Shown piece after piece: positions 16,666-23,697 of a stretch of 30,962 nucleotides of DNA. A model generated the notes under the pieces. The model made no database searches and had not been told where the DNA came from. It saw only the letters and a program-made list of their open reading frames with translations. The translations under genes were made by a program, and so were the position numbers. The stretch lies in the NCBI GenBank assembly GCA_000436795.1, contig HF993204.1, positions 1 to 30,962 on the forward strand. The letters run 5' to 3'. How positions within the stretch are numbered: position 1 is the first letter of the stretch; every line of letters starts with the position of its first letter. The DNA comes from Bacteroides sp. CAG:1076 (lineage in GTDB: Bacteria; Bacteroidota; Bacteroidia; Bacteroidales; Bacteroidaceae).

Positions 16666-17250
16666 TTAGAATACATAAATCAGATTGATTGCAGCCTTGG
16701 TAGGACCAACATAATGGTGCGGTTTATTGTCTTCCAGTTGCTCGCCGCAACGTGGACATTCGTACTTGTCTGCCCGTGTATAAATGTAACCGACCCCGAT
16801 TTCAGCTTCGATACTCCAATGTCTTGCCAGTATCCAGTGGTATCCGTATCCTATACCAACTCCAGCAAGCCATCCTTCGTAACGGTGTCCTTTTAGTTTT
16901 CCAAAGTCGGTGCCCAAGAGAGTAAAGTCTGTATCCCAATTGCTTACATTGTAGACTCCGCCCAGTAGATGTGCTCCCAGAAAGTGACCGTTGAATCGCT
17001 CACAGAACCAGTAGCGGGCTTCGGGTTGCAACAGCCAATGTTTCCACTTTTTATTTTCGCTGAAAGTCCATCCGTTATAATTGGCCGATAAGTCTAACGT
17101 CCACTTGGGAGAAAGGCCTATTTCAGCTCCTAAGTTGATGGTTGTCGAAACATCGTAAAGTAGATTTGTTTTAACCGCAACATTCTGGGCTGACAAAGAT
17201 ATGCCAACCATCAGAAAAAGTATGCAAATGATATTCTTCATGTCCCGCAT
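16666..17250 (-). CDS. DUF3575 outer-membrane protein, 194 aa (first gene of fimbrial operon)
   Basis: After a signal peptide (IICILFLMVGISLSAQ), the text NVAVKTNLLYDVSTTINLGAE and WTLDLSANYNGWTF is diagnostic of DUF3575. Alternating short strands and the final aromatic residue (INLIYVF) fit a small outer-membrane beta barrel. A CPRC pair sits in a loop near residue 170. DUF3575 genes in Bacteroides typically start fimbrial operons together with a DUF3868/OmpA protein, which is the arrangement here. An outer-membrane role in pilus export or anchoring is plausible but unproven. Two ATGs 9 bp apart (17250, 17241) are possible starts; the second gives MKNIICI, a more usual signal peptide start. 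Confidence 0.8.
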   Translation of the reverse strand: MRDMKNIICILFLMVGISLSAQNVAVKTNLLYDVSTTINLGAEIGLSPKWTLDLSANYNGWTFSENKKWKHWLLQPEARYWFCERFNGHFLGAHLLGGVYNVSNWDTDFTLLGTDFGKLKGHRYEGWLAGVGIGYGYHWILARHWSIEAEIGVGYIYTRADKYECPRCGEQLEDNKPHHYVGPTKAAINLIYVF

Positions 17251-17297
17251 ATTTTATAATGTGTATTTCTGTGTTATTTATATGTGTTTTCATAGTT

Positions 17298-17318
17298 CTG
17301 TTACTTTGCAGGTAACAG
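17298..17318 (-). promoter_or_regulatory. Leader inverted repeat CTGTTAC-N7-GTAACAG
   Basis: A perfect 7-bp inverted repeat with a 7-nt spacer lies 48 bp upstream of the first fimbrial gene, downstream of the tentative -7 box. It may be a regulator-binding site or a 5'-leader hairpin. Confidence 0.5.
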
Positions 17319-17334
17319 ATTATTATTTCGGCTG

Positions 17335-17342
17335 TAAAGATA
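17335..17342 (-). promoter_or_regulatory. Tentative -7 box (TATCTTTA) for the fimbrial operon
   Basis: This is the only near match (7 of 8) to TAnnTTTG on the minus strand in the gap upstream of the operon. It would give a leader of about 80 nt. No TTTG is seen at -33, so it may need an activator or be wrong. Confidence 0.35.
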
Positions 17343-17772
17343 TAGAAATGTATTATTACTATGATTATATAGATGCTTTTTTTTATAAATAAATATTTAT
17401 TTATTTGTAAAACTTGTTCTAATGTATGGTGATGAATGAAATTTTTTCATATTTTCCAACATATTGGTGGTCAATTTTATTAATTCATATTTCTAATAAG
17501 TGAGTTTACCTCTAATTTTTATCAAGAGAAGTTCTTCTGTCTTTTAAAGCCTTCATCTTTTTTCTGTTCCTCGCAAAGTAGTAGATTATTTATAGCTACG
17601 AAGGGGGAAGCTTGTTAAATTTTAATGAACGTTCTTTGGTAAAGCTTTTAATCCAAGTTGTAGGTACTTTTTTATATGTCGATAATAAGGTAATTACACT
17701 GATGAATATAGCGATGATTTGGATAGAAAGAAACCTCATATACTTTTTTTGATAAGATTTTTCTTGTATTTG

Positions 17773-17803
17773 TTTGCAAATTAAAAATCTTTCGCTATCT
17801 TTG
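17773..17803 (+). promoter_or_regulatory. Promoter of the tRNA-His pair (TTTG-N19-TATCTTTG)
   Basis: TTTG at 17773-17776 and TATCTTTG at 17796-17803, spaced by 19 bp, match the full Bacteroides sigma consensus. The first tRNA starts about 28 bp downstream. Confidence 0.88.
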
Positions 17804-17831
17804 CACTCGCTTTTGAAAGGATAATCAACAT

Positions 17832-17906
17832 GGTGACTATAGTTCAGTTGGTTAGAGCGTCAGATTGTGGTTCTGAATGTCGTGGGTTCGAGTCCCACTA
17901 GTCACC
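17832..17906 (+). tRNA. tRNA-His (anticodon GTG), copy 1
   Basis: The acceptor stem GTGACTA/TAGTCAC, anticodon arm TCAGA-TTGTGGT-TCTGA with anticodon GTG, and the T arm GTGGG-TTCGAGT-CCCAC are all intact. The extra G at 17832 faces C73 (17906), the hallmark of tRNA-His. CC of a partial CCA follows in the genome. Confidence 0.96.
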
Positions 17907-17941
17907 CTTTCATTAAAGCAGCCATACATTATAATTTATAT

Positions 17942-18016
17942 GGTGACTATAGTTCAGTTGGTTAGAGCGTCAGATTGTGGTTCTGAATGTCGTGGGTTCG
18001 AGTCCCACTAGTCACC
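17942..18016 (+). tRNA. tRNA-His (anticodon GTG), copy 2
   Basis: This copy is identical in sequence to the first and lies 110 bp downstream on the same strand. No separate promoter is seen, so both are probably made from one precursor that ends at the terminator at 18029-18060. Confidence 0.96.
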
Positions 18017-18028
18017 CTTCTGAAAAGG

Positions 18029-18060
18029 AAGCGGTTCTCAGCATGAGAATCGCTTTTTTA
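18029..18060 (+). terminator. Terminator after the tRNA-His pair
   Basis: AAGCGGTTCTC, loop AGCAT and GAGAATCGCTT form an 11-bp stem with one G-T pair, followed by TTTTTT. Confidence 0.92.
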
Positions 18061-18070
18061 TTTCTCCGAT

Positions 18071-18101
18071 TTTGCACTTTTTAATTATTTATTTATATTT
18101 G
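18071..18101 (+). promoter_or_regulatory. Promoter (TTTG-N19-TATATTTG) for the 18122 gene
   Basis: TTTG at 18071-18074 and TATATTTG at 18094-18101 have 19-bp spacing, a full consensus match. The leader to the ATG at 18122 is only about 14 nt. Confidence 0.85.
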
Positions 18102-18121
18102 CATAAAAAATATAAATTACT

Positions 18122-19252
18122 ATGAAGCTGCGTACGGTCGGTAAATTAGGAGTAATACTTTCCATTATATTATTCTGTATTGGGGTTGGGCTTTACAGTT
18201 TTGCCCGTCTGAGTTTTGCAGAGAGTGGAAAGGAGACTGACGTGCTGGCTTCTGTCCCTTCCGATTGTATCGGCCTTCTGGAAACGGATAATATAGAGTT
18301 TATTGTCAATGTTTTCCCTCAAACTACGTATGCCGGTCAGTTGGACACATTGCAACGCAGTGGTCTTCTGTCGGTTATCGGAAATGATCTGGCTCCCTAT
18401 GTTCTTAATAATGCCCACGATTTGCACAATCGGATGGATTATATGATGGTCAGTTTTCACGCACCGGCTTCTCCAAGAAATTTGGTTATTTATTTTAAAA
18501 CCAATGAACCGGGGAAGAAGTTTGTGCGTGAGATGGTGCGTAAGAGGGGAATAAACTTTAAGCCTAAAAAGGTGTCATACCGTGGTAAGTCTATTGATAT
18601 TTATCCGGTAAATAACGGCGATTTCGTTTCCATTTATAATGGAAAAGGTTTTTTGGCTGTCAGCTATCAGAAATCTTTGATAGAAAAGGTTATCGATGCA
18701 GAGAAGGACAAGACCTCCCTGCGTCAGGATGAGGGATTTACGGCGGTGGCACATACCAAGACTGCTAATTTTCTGACTCTTTACGGGCATACGGCTTCTG
18801 TTCCTTTGCTGGCTGGTGATAGTACAGTGTGCTGGAGTGAGTTTGATATCCACCTGAGTAGTGAGGTTTTCTATTTAAGCGGTTCTATGTATGCTCCCGA
18901 TTCATGTATGCATCAGATTGAAGAGCGGATGAAGAATATCCAGACGCATGCAGAAGATAGCATTCTGATTTTATCCGGACAGGAAAAGGTTGATTCTTGT
19001 ATATCGAAGGTAGCGGTCGCCCCCCACCACACATTGTTCGATGAATGTGTTTCAAATCTGTCGCGTGATGCTTCGTTTATTATGGTGGCAGACATGGATA
19101 AGATTGCTCAGAATCTGAATGCTTATAAAGACTATCTGCCTGCCTTTATTTACGATCATGTAGAATTGTTCCGCTCGTTTATATTGTCAGTTCAGGTAAC
19201 GAACGTAAATGGAAAACTTTCGCATATTTTTGTCTTTACGTACAAAGAATAG
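18122..19252 (+). CDS. Membrane-anchored protein of unknown function, 376 aa
   Basis: I do not recognise this family. Residues 8-29 (LGVILSIILFCIGVGLYSFA) form one strong hydrophobic helix, which would act as an uncleaved anchor or signal. The remaining 345 residues should lie in the periplasm. This part is mixed alpha/beta with no catalytic motif that I can see. It has phrases such as SVPSDCIGLLETDN, SPRNLVIYFK, FLAVSYQKSLIEKVI and DASFIMVADMDKI, which loosely recall two related halves of a DUF3352-like fold. That likeness is weak. The gene has its own consensus promoter and faces a convergent MFS gene only 23 bp past its stop, so it is a single-gene unit. Codon use looks like that of its neighbours. 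Confidence 0.8.
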   Translation: MKLRTVGKLGVILSIILFCIGVGLYSFARLSFAESGKETDVLASVPSDCIGLLETDNIEFIVNVFPQTTYAGQLDTLQRSGLLSVIGNDLAPYVLNNAHDLHNRMDYMMVSFHAPASPRNLVIYFKTNEPGKKFVREMVRKRGINFKPKKVSYRGKSIDIYPVNNGDFVSIYNGKGFLAVSYQKSLIEKVIDAEKDKTSLRQDEGFTAVAHTKTANFLTLYGHTASVPLLAGDSTVCWSEFDIHLSSEVFYLSGSMYAPDSCMHQIEERMKNIQTHAEDSILILSGQEKVDSCISKVAVAPHHTLFDECVSNLSRDASFIMVADMDKIAQNLNAYKDYLPAFIYDHVELFRSFILSVQVTNVNGKLSHIFVFTYKE

Positions 19253-19275
19253 AAAGACATTCCTGTTGTCGGACT

Positions 19276-20475
19276 TTAGCGCAGTTTGTTCTTTATGAAG
19301 TGCGGGCCTGCTTTAAAGCGGAAATAAAACAAGGAAACTACTGTCAGGATGGCGCCAAACAGGTAGGCAATGCGGAAAGAAGCAATTTCTGCAATATATC
19401 CTCCACTTAGCATTCCTATGCCAAGCCCTACATCCCATGACGTTAGATAAGTACTTGTTGCTGTTCCTCGCTGGCTGTTTGGAGCCAGGTTAACAAATAA
19501 TGTATTGTATGCAGGAAACATTGTTCCGAATCCTATACCTAATAATAAGGAAATCAGGAAAAACAGAATTGTGGTAAAGGTGCTGTTCCAGTCGATGAGC
19601 CAGCCACATGCCGTGAGTCCGAAGTAACATAGGCAGACCAGGTAGAGCCCTGCCGAAATAACTTGTGTAATCATGCCTTTGTCTACGAGGCGTCCGCTGA
19701 ACAGACGGCTGATGGCCATTCCTACTGCCATCAGGGTAAAGAAGAAACCTGTTTCGGTTGTGAGTCCTATCTGTTTGGCATACATAGCCACATAGTTTGT
19801 CGTCATACCGTAAGGTATGGATAACAAGAGCAGGCTGAAGCCGGCAGGAAGACCTTTCAGCAGAATAAAGCGGTCCAGCGAAATTGGTTCTCTTTTTACG
19901 GGAGGCTTATAGGGAGTCTTTACCAGTGTAGCAGCTATGAAGCCCAGTATGCACGATCCGAGAGAATAAGAAAAAATCGTTGTATAGGAAGCTCCTCCGC
20001 TATGCAGGAATAATCCAAACATCGGACCGATGGACATGGCAAGATTGTTTGCCAGTCCGTAATAACCCAATCCTTCTCCACGCCGGCTGGAAGGCATAAT
20101 ATCGATGACGACGGTATTTCCTCCTACAGTAACCATTCCAAAGGATATGCCGTGTACGATACGGAATATAATGAACAGAGTCAGTAGTCCGGCAATCATA
20201 TATCCGGCAAAAATCAGTGTAAAGATAAAATAAGCCAGCAGATAGAGTGGTTTACGTGCAAACGTATCCAGAAAGTAACCCGAAAAGGGGCGGATGCAGA
20301 GAGAAGAAATAGTATAGCAAGAAAGTACTATACCGATTGTCGCATTTGAAGCGTTGAATATTTCCGATAGGTAAAAGGGGAGAACGGGTGTCAGTAGCCA
20401 GAAACCGAAATACAACAGAAAATTGGCTGCCAGTATGCAACAATAACTGGGTGTGACAAGACGTTCCTTTTCCAT
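19276..20475 (-). CDS. MFS transporter, 399 aa
   Basis: The product has about 12 hydrophobic segments. An MFS motif-A-like region after helix 2 reads RPFSGYFLDTFARKPLY, and the equivalent loop between helices 8 and 9 reads RLFSGRLVDKG. Both mark the major facilitator superfamily. The motif FRIVHGISFGMVTVGGNTVVIDIMPSSRRGEGLG resembles drug or sugar efflux members (YfcJ/arabinose-efflux type), given here only as a loose likeness. The substrate is unknown. It lies downstream of pheS in the same direction, with a 114-bp gap holding a long inverted repeat, so co-transcription with pheS is uncertain. Confidence 0.9.
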   Translation of the reverse strand: MEKERLVTPSYCCILAANFLLYFGFWLLTPVLPFYLSEIFNASNATIGIVLSCYTISSLCIRPFSGYFLDTFARKPLYLLAYFIFTLIFAGYMIAGLLTLFIIFRIVHGISFGMVTVGGNTVVIDIMPSSRRGEGLGYYGLANNLAMSIGPMFGLFLHSGGASYTTIFSYSLGSCILGFIAATLVKTPYKPPVKREPISLDRFILLKGLPAGFSLLLLSIPYGMTTNYVAMYAKQIGLTTETGFFFTLMAVGMAISRLFSGRLVDKGMITQVISAGLYLVCLCYFGLTACGWLIDWNSTFTTILFFLISLLLGIGFGTMFPAYNTLFVNLAPNSQRGTATSTYLTSWDVGLGIGMLSGGYIAEIASFRIAYLFGAILTVVSLFYFRFKAGPHFIKNKLR

Positions 20476-20499
20476 ATCCTCTTAATTTTATTTTTTGAA

Positions 20500-20569
20500 A
20501 AACGCGGATTAACATAGACTTTCATTCACCTTTATCGGCGTATCTGAAAATCTGCGTTAATCCGCGTTT
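20500..20569. repeat. 14-bp inverted repeat between pheS and the MFS gene
   Basis: AAACGCGGATTAAC (20500-20513) and GTTAATCCGCGTTT (20556-20569) are perfect inverted copies, 42 bp apart. As RNA this could end or stabilise the pheS transcript. The arm, with the half-copy ATCTGCGTTAATCCGCG, resembles short interspersed repeats found between Bacteroides genes; that likeness is from memory. Confidence 0.7.
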
Positions 20570-20589
20570 CTTGTTTGCTGTATATTAAA

Positions 20590-21609
20590 TTAGTTTGCTG
20601 CTTCGAATTCTTCAAGGAAACGAGTATCGTTTTCCGAGAACATACGCAAGTCTTTTACTTTATATTTCAGGTTGGCGATACGTTCAACTCCCATACCGAA
20701 GGCATAACCCGTGTATACTTTGCTGTCGATACCATTAGCTTCCAGAACAGCCGGGTCTACCATACCGCATCCTAAGATTTCTACCCATCCGGTATATTTA
20801 CAGAAAGGACATCCTTCTCCACCGCAGATGTCACAACTGATATCCATTTCTGCGCTGGGTTCAGTAAATGGGAAGTATGAAGGACGCAGACGGATTTTTG
20901 TTTCAGGTCCGAACATTTCTTGTGCAAACTGGAGCAATACCTGTTTCAGGTCGGTAAACGAAACATTCTTGTCGACATACAGACCTTCTACCTGATGGAA
21001 GAAGCAGTGAGCACGGTAACTGATTGCTTCGTTGCGGTATACACGTCCCGGACAGATAACTCGGATAGGAGGCTGTGAAACTTCCATTACTCGACTCTGA
21101 ACAGATGATGTATGTGTACGCAAGATAATGTCTGGATGGCTTTCGATGAAGAAAGTATCTTGCATGTCGCGTGCCGGATGATCTTCAGGGAAGTTCATCG
21201 ACGAGAATACATGCCAGTCGTCTTCAACTTCAGGACCGTCGGCGATTGTGAATCCCAGACGATTGAAGATATTGATGATTTCATTGCGGACGATGCTTAA
21301 CGGATGTCTTGTTCCCAGTTCAATAGGATAAGCTGTACGTGTAAGATCAAGCTCGGCAGAACTGTTGTCCTGACACTCGAAAGCTTCTTTCAAGCTGTTG
21401 ATACGTTCTTGAGTACGGTTCTTCAACTCGTTCAGTTTCATACCCACCTCTTTTTTCTGTTCGGCAGGAACGTTGCGGAAATCTGCCATCAGTGCATTGA
21501 TTACACCTTTTTTACTTAAATATTTGATGCGCAGGGCTTCCAGCTCTTCTGCGTTCGAAGCTGTCAAGCCTTCCACTTCTTGAAGTAACTGTTCTATTTT
21601 TGCTAACAT
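20590..21609 (-). CDS. pheS: Phenylalanine-tRNA ligase alpha subunit
   Basis: The 339-aa product is the catalytic alpha chain of the alpha2-beta2 synthetase that charges tRNA-Phe. The N-terminal coiled coil (MLAKIEQLLQEVEGL ... LKNRTQERINSLKEAFE) binds tRNA. Class II motifs follow: motif 2 at GRVYRNEAISYRAHCFFHQVEG, and motif 3 at GYAFGMGVERIANLKY near the end. A Cys-rich loop (CDICGGEGCPFCKYTGWVEI) precedes the active-site strand, as in many bacterial PheS. I use the ATG at 21607-21609; a 24-codon upstream extension would run through the promoter box at 21638-21645 and lacks family support. pheT is not adjacent, which is usual in Bacteroides. Confidence 0.96.
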   Translation of the reverse strand: MLAKIEQLLQEVEGLTASNAEELEALRIKYLSKKGVINALMADFRNVPAEQKKEVGMKLNELKNRTQERINSLKEAFECQDNSSAELDLTRTAYPIELGTRHPLSIVRNEIINIFNRLGFTIADGPEVEDDWHVFSSMNFPEDHPARDMQDTFFIESHPDIILRTHTSSVQSRVMEVSQPPIRVICPGRVYRNEAISYRAHCFFHQVEGLYVDKNVSFTDLKQVLLQFAQEMFGPETKIRLRPSYFPFTEPSAEMDISCDICGGEGCPFCKYTGWVEILGCGMVDPAVLEANGIDSKVYTGYAFGMGVERIANLKYKVKDLRMFSENDTRFLEEFEAAN

Positions 21610-21637
21610 ATTCTTCTTTTTATTATTTTCTTGTGCG

Positions 21638-21645
21638 CAAAGGTA
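21638..21645 (-). promoter_or_regulatory. -7 box (TACCTTTG) for pheS
   Basis: An exact TAnnTTTG on the minus strand lies 29 bp before the chosen pheS ATG. It argues against the longer start. No clean -33 TTTG is seen. Confidence 0.65.
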
Positions 21646-21706
21646 AGGATTTAAACTGAAATTTTGTCTTTTTAAGCTCATAAAAAAGAAAACTGTATAT
21701 GTTTTA

Positions 21707-21736
21707 TTTGTTGAATGAAAAAAAGACGTATTTTTG
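21707..21736 (+). promoter_or_regulatory. Promoter (TTTG-N18-TATTTTTG) for the DUF4348 gene
   Basis: TTTG at 21707-21710 and TATTTTTG at 21729-21736 are 18 bp apart. The ATG follows 25 bp after the -7 box. Confidence 0.75.
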
Positions 21737-21761
21737 CACGTGATTTTTCAGAAGCACTAAG

Positions 21762-22619
21762 ATGAAAAAAGTTTTATTTGGGTGTTGTGTACTTATGCTG
21801 GCAGCCTCTTGTGGGGGAGGAAAGAAAAAAATGGATCCTTTTGATGCTTTAACTAAACAGATTGATTCGCTGGCTGTTGGCACCGATACATTACAGAAAG
21901 AAACTCCGGAGGTAGAAGATGTAGTTCCGGCTACAGCCGATGAGAGTTTCGCCGATTTCTTTTATAATTTTGCTTCCGATGCACGTTTCCAGCGTTCACG
22001 GATAAAATTTCCTATACCTTTTTATAAGGGTGAGCAGGTAGAGCGTATGTCGAAAGATAAATGGGTGTATGATCCGTTGTTTAGCCGTGATCCGGTCTAT
22101 ACCGTATTGTTCGATAAGGAAGAGGATATGGAGATGGAAAAAGATACAGCCATACATAGCGTGCAGGTAGACTGGATTTATCTGAAGGATCGGAAGGTTA
22201 AACGCTACTATTTTGAACGTGTTGCCGACTGTTGGTATCTGGAAGCTATCAATAAGGAAAAGCTGGCTTCGGCATCCGAAGGACGTGAAGATTTTTTTGA
22301 CTTTTACAATCATTTCGTCAATGATTCCATTTTTCAGCGTGAACGTTTACATGACCCACTTGGTTTTGTTACGGTCGATCCGGAAGATGAGTTTCAAATT
22401 CTTGAAACAACTCTTGATGAAGGACAATGGTTTTCTTTCCGCCCGCCGATGCTGAAAGAGCGTTTGACAAATGTGCATTATGGACAAGAGGAGGTAGCTG
22501 ACACGGACCAGAAAATTATCGAATTCAAGGGATTTGGTAATGGCTTCAGCAATACACTTTACTTTGAGTATCGTGGTGGAAAGTGGATGCTGATGAAGTT
22601 TGAAGACTTGAGTGACTGA
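21762..22619 (+). CDS. DUF4348-like lipoprotein, 285 aa
   Basis: The signal MKKVLFGCCVLMLAASC has a lipobox with Cys17, followed by GGGKKK and a linker rich in acidic residues. The mature part holds two related units: ESFADFFYNFASDARFQRSR (from about residue 66) and REDFFDFYNHFVNDSIFQRER (from about 175). Each is followed by a W/F-rich beta segment. This duplicated D-F-x-F-x-x-D-x-x-F-Q-R arrangement fits DUF4348, a Bacteroidales family of unknown function whose name I give from memory. It is probably a periplasmic-facing or surface lipoprotein. It has its own promoter and lies 51 bp upstream of murB, so read-through into murB is likely. Confidence 0.78.
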   Translation: MKKVLFGCCVLMLAASCGGGKKKMDPFDALTKQIDSLAVGTDTLQKETPEVEDVVPATADESFADFFYNFASDARFQRSRIKFPIPFYKGEQVERMSKDKWVYDPLFSRDPVYTVLFDKEEDMEMEKDTAIHSVQVDWIYLKDRKVKRYYFERVADCWYLEAINKEKLASASEGREDFFDFYNHFVNDSIFQRERLHDPLGFVTVDPEDEFQILETTLDEGQWFSFRPPMLKERLTNVHYGQEEVADTDQKIIEFKGFGNGFSNTLYFEYRGGKWMLMKFEDLSD

Positions 22620-22670
22620 TTCGCTGGGCCTTTTAGGAAAGTAGAACTTATTTTTATTATAAAAACAGAT

Positions 22671-23681
22671 ATGAAAGAACTGAAAGACTATTCTCTTTTG
22701 CATCATAATACGTTCGGCATGGATGTATATGCGGCGTATTTTGTGGAATATGGTTCGGAAGATGAACTTTGTACTTTCTTGAAGCAGAAGAGTTATAAGC
22801 TTCCGTTGTTGCATATCGGAGGAGGAAGTAACCTGCTCTTTTCGGGTAATTTTGAGGGAACTGTACTCCATTCAGCCATCAAGGGCTATGAAATTGTAGC
22901 CGAAACTTCTGACACTGTCGACGTACGAGTCGGAGCAGGGGAAGTGTGGGATGACTTTGTAGCGTATACCGTACAACATAACTGGTATGGAGCTGTAAAT
23001 CTGTCGTTGATACCGGGTGAAGTAGGTGCTTCGGCTGTTCAGAATATTGGTGCATACGGTGTGGAGGCTAAAGATTTGATAGTCGCTGTCGATACAGTAT
23101 GTGTAGATACCGGAGAATTTCGTCGGTTTACCAATAAGGAATGTGAGTATGCTTATCGTAAAAGCATTTTCAAATTGGACCTGAAGGGGAAATATATAGT
23201 AACGTATGTGACTTATCGTTTGCATAAGCAGCCCGTATGGCATTTAGACTATGGAAATATTCGTACGGAACTGGAAAAAGAAGCATGTCCGCTGACCTTA
23301 GAGAACTTGCGTCGTATAGTAATCCGTATTAGGGAAGACAAACTTCCGGATCCAGCCCAAACGGGAAATGCTGGAAGTTTCTTTATGAATCCGGTTATCC
23401 CCAAAGAGCGGTTTGAGGCTTTGCGGCGGACTTATCCTGATATGCCTTCTTATCCGGCTGGTGAAAACTTTGTGAAAGTTCCTGCCGGATGGATGATAGA
23501 ACGATGTGGCTGGAAAGGCAAATCGTTGGGGCACGCAGGTGTTCATAGTCGTCAGGCACTGGTACTGGTTAATTTGGGAGGAGCTACAGGGCAGGAAGTT
23601 ATGCATCTTGCGAATGCCGTAGTTGCTTCCGTAAAGAAGAAATTCGGTATAGATATTTATCCTGAAGTGAATTATATTTAA
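22671..23681 (+). CDS. murB: UDP-N-acetylenolpyruvoylglucosamine reductase MurB
   Basis: The 336-aa FAD enzyme reduces UDP-GlcNAc-enolpyruvate to UDP-MurNAc, the second committed step of peptidoglycan synthesis, in the cytosol. The FAD domain has [12 protein letters not shown] (48-59) and [18 protein letters not shown] (113-130). The substrate domain has the type I loop YAYRKSIFK (160-168), the catalytic serine in [10 protein letters not shown] (Ser236), and the final acidic motif IYPEVNYI. All key residues are present and the length is typical of type I MurB. It precedes the metallo-hydrolase gene by 16 bp, which suggests an operon. Confidence 0.97.
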   Translation: MKELKDYSLLHHNTFGMDVYAAYFVEYGSEDELCTFLKQKSYKLPLLHIGGGSNLLFSGNFEGTVLHSAIKGYEIVAETSDTVDVRVGAGEVWDDFVAYTVQHNWYGAVNLSLIPGEVGASAVQNIGAYGVEAKDLIVAVDTVCVDTGEFRRFTNKECEYAYRKSIFKLDLKGKYIVTYVTYRLHKQPVWHLDYGNIRTELEKEACPLTLENLRRIVIRIREDKLPDPAQTGNAGSFFMNPVIPKERFEALRRTYPDMPSYPAGENFVKVPAGWMIERCGWKGKSLGHAGVHSRQALVLVNLGGATGQEVMHLANAVVASVKKKFGIDIYPEVNYI

Positions 23682-23697
23682 GATACTTGATAACACG

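Larger units (their letters stand above)
17251..17831. promoter_or_regulatory. 580-bp AT-rich regulatory gap upstream of the fimbrial operon and tRNA-His genes
   Basis: No gene is supported here. Reading away from the fimbrial operon, it holds an inverted repeat (17298-17318), a near -7 box for the operon (17335-17342), an 18-bp AT palindrome (17386-17403) and the tRNA promoter (17773-17803). The rest is AT-rich with no clear structure. No recombinase gene or pair of long inverted repeats that would mark an invertible promoter was seen. Confidence 0.6.
17830..18019 (+). repeat. 80-bp tandem duplication carrying tRNA-His
   Basis: 17830-17909 and 17940-18019 are identical over 80 bp. They include 2-3 bp on either side of each tRNA and are separated by a 30-bp spacer that is not repeated. 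This points to a recent duplication or ongoing gene conversion. Confidence 0.9.

Noticed and set aside
17386..17403. 18-bp AT palindrome as an attachment or origin site
   Set aside because: It is made only of A and T in very AT-rich DNA, and no integrase or replication gene is linked to it.
17251..17831. Phase-variable invertible promoter for the fimbriae
   Set aside because: Only one short inverted repeat is present. No matching distant inverted copy flanks a promoter and no recombinase gene is nearby.
20590..21681. Longer pheS start at 21681
   Set aside because: The 24 extra codons cover the -7 box at 21638-21645 and do not resemble PheS; the ATG at 21609 gives the usual 339 residues.
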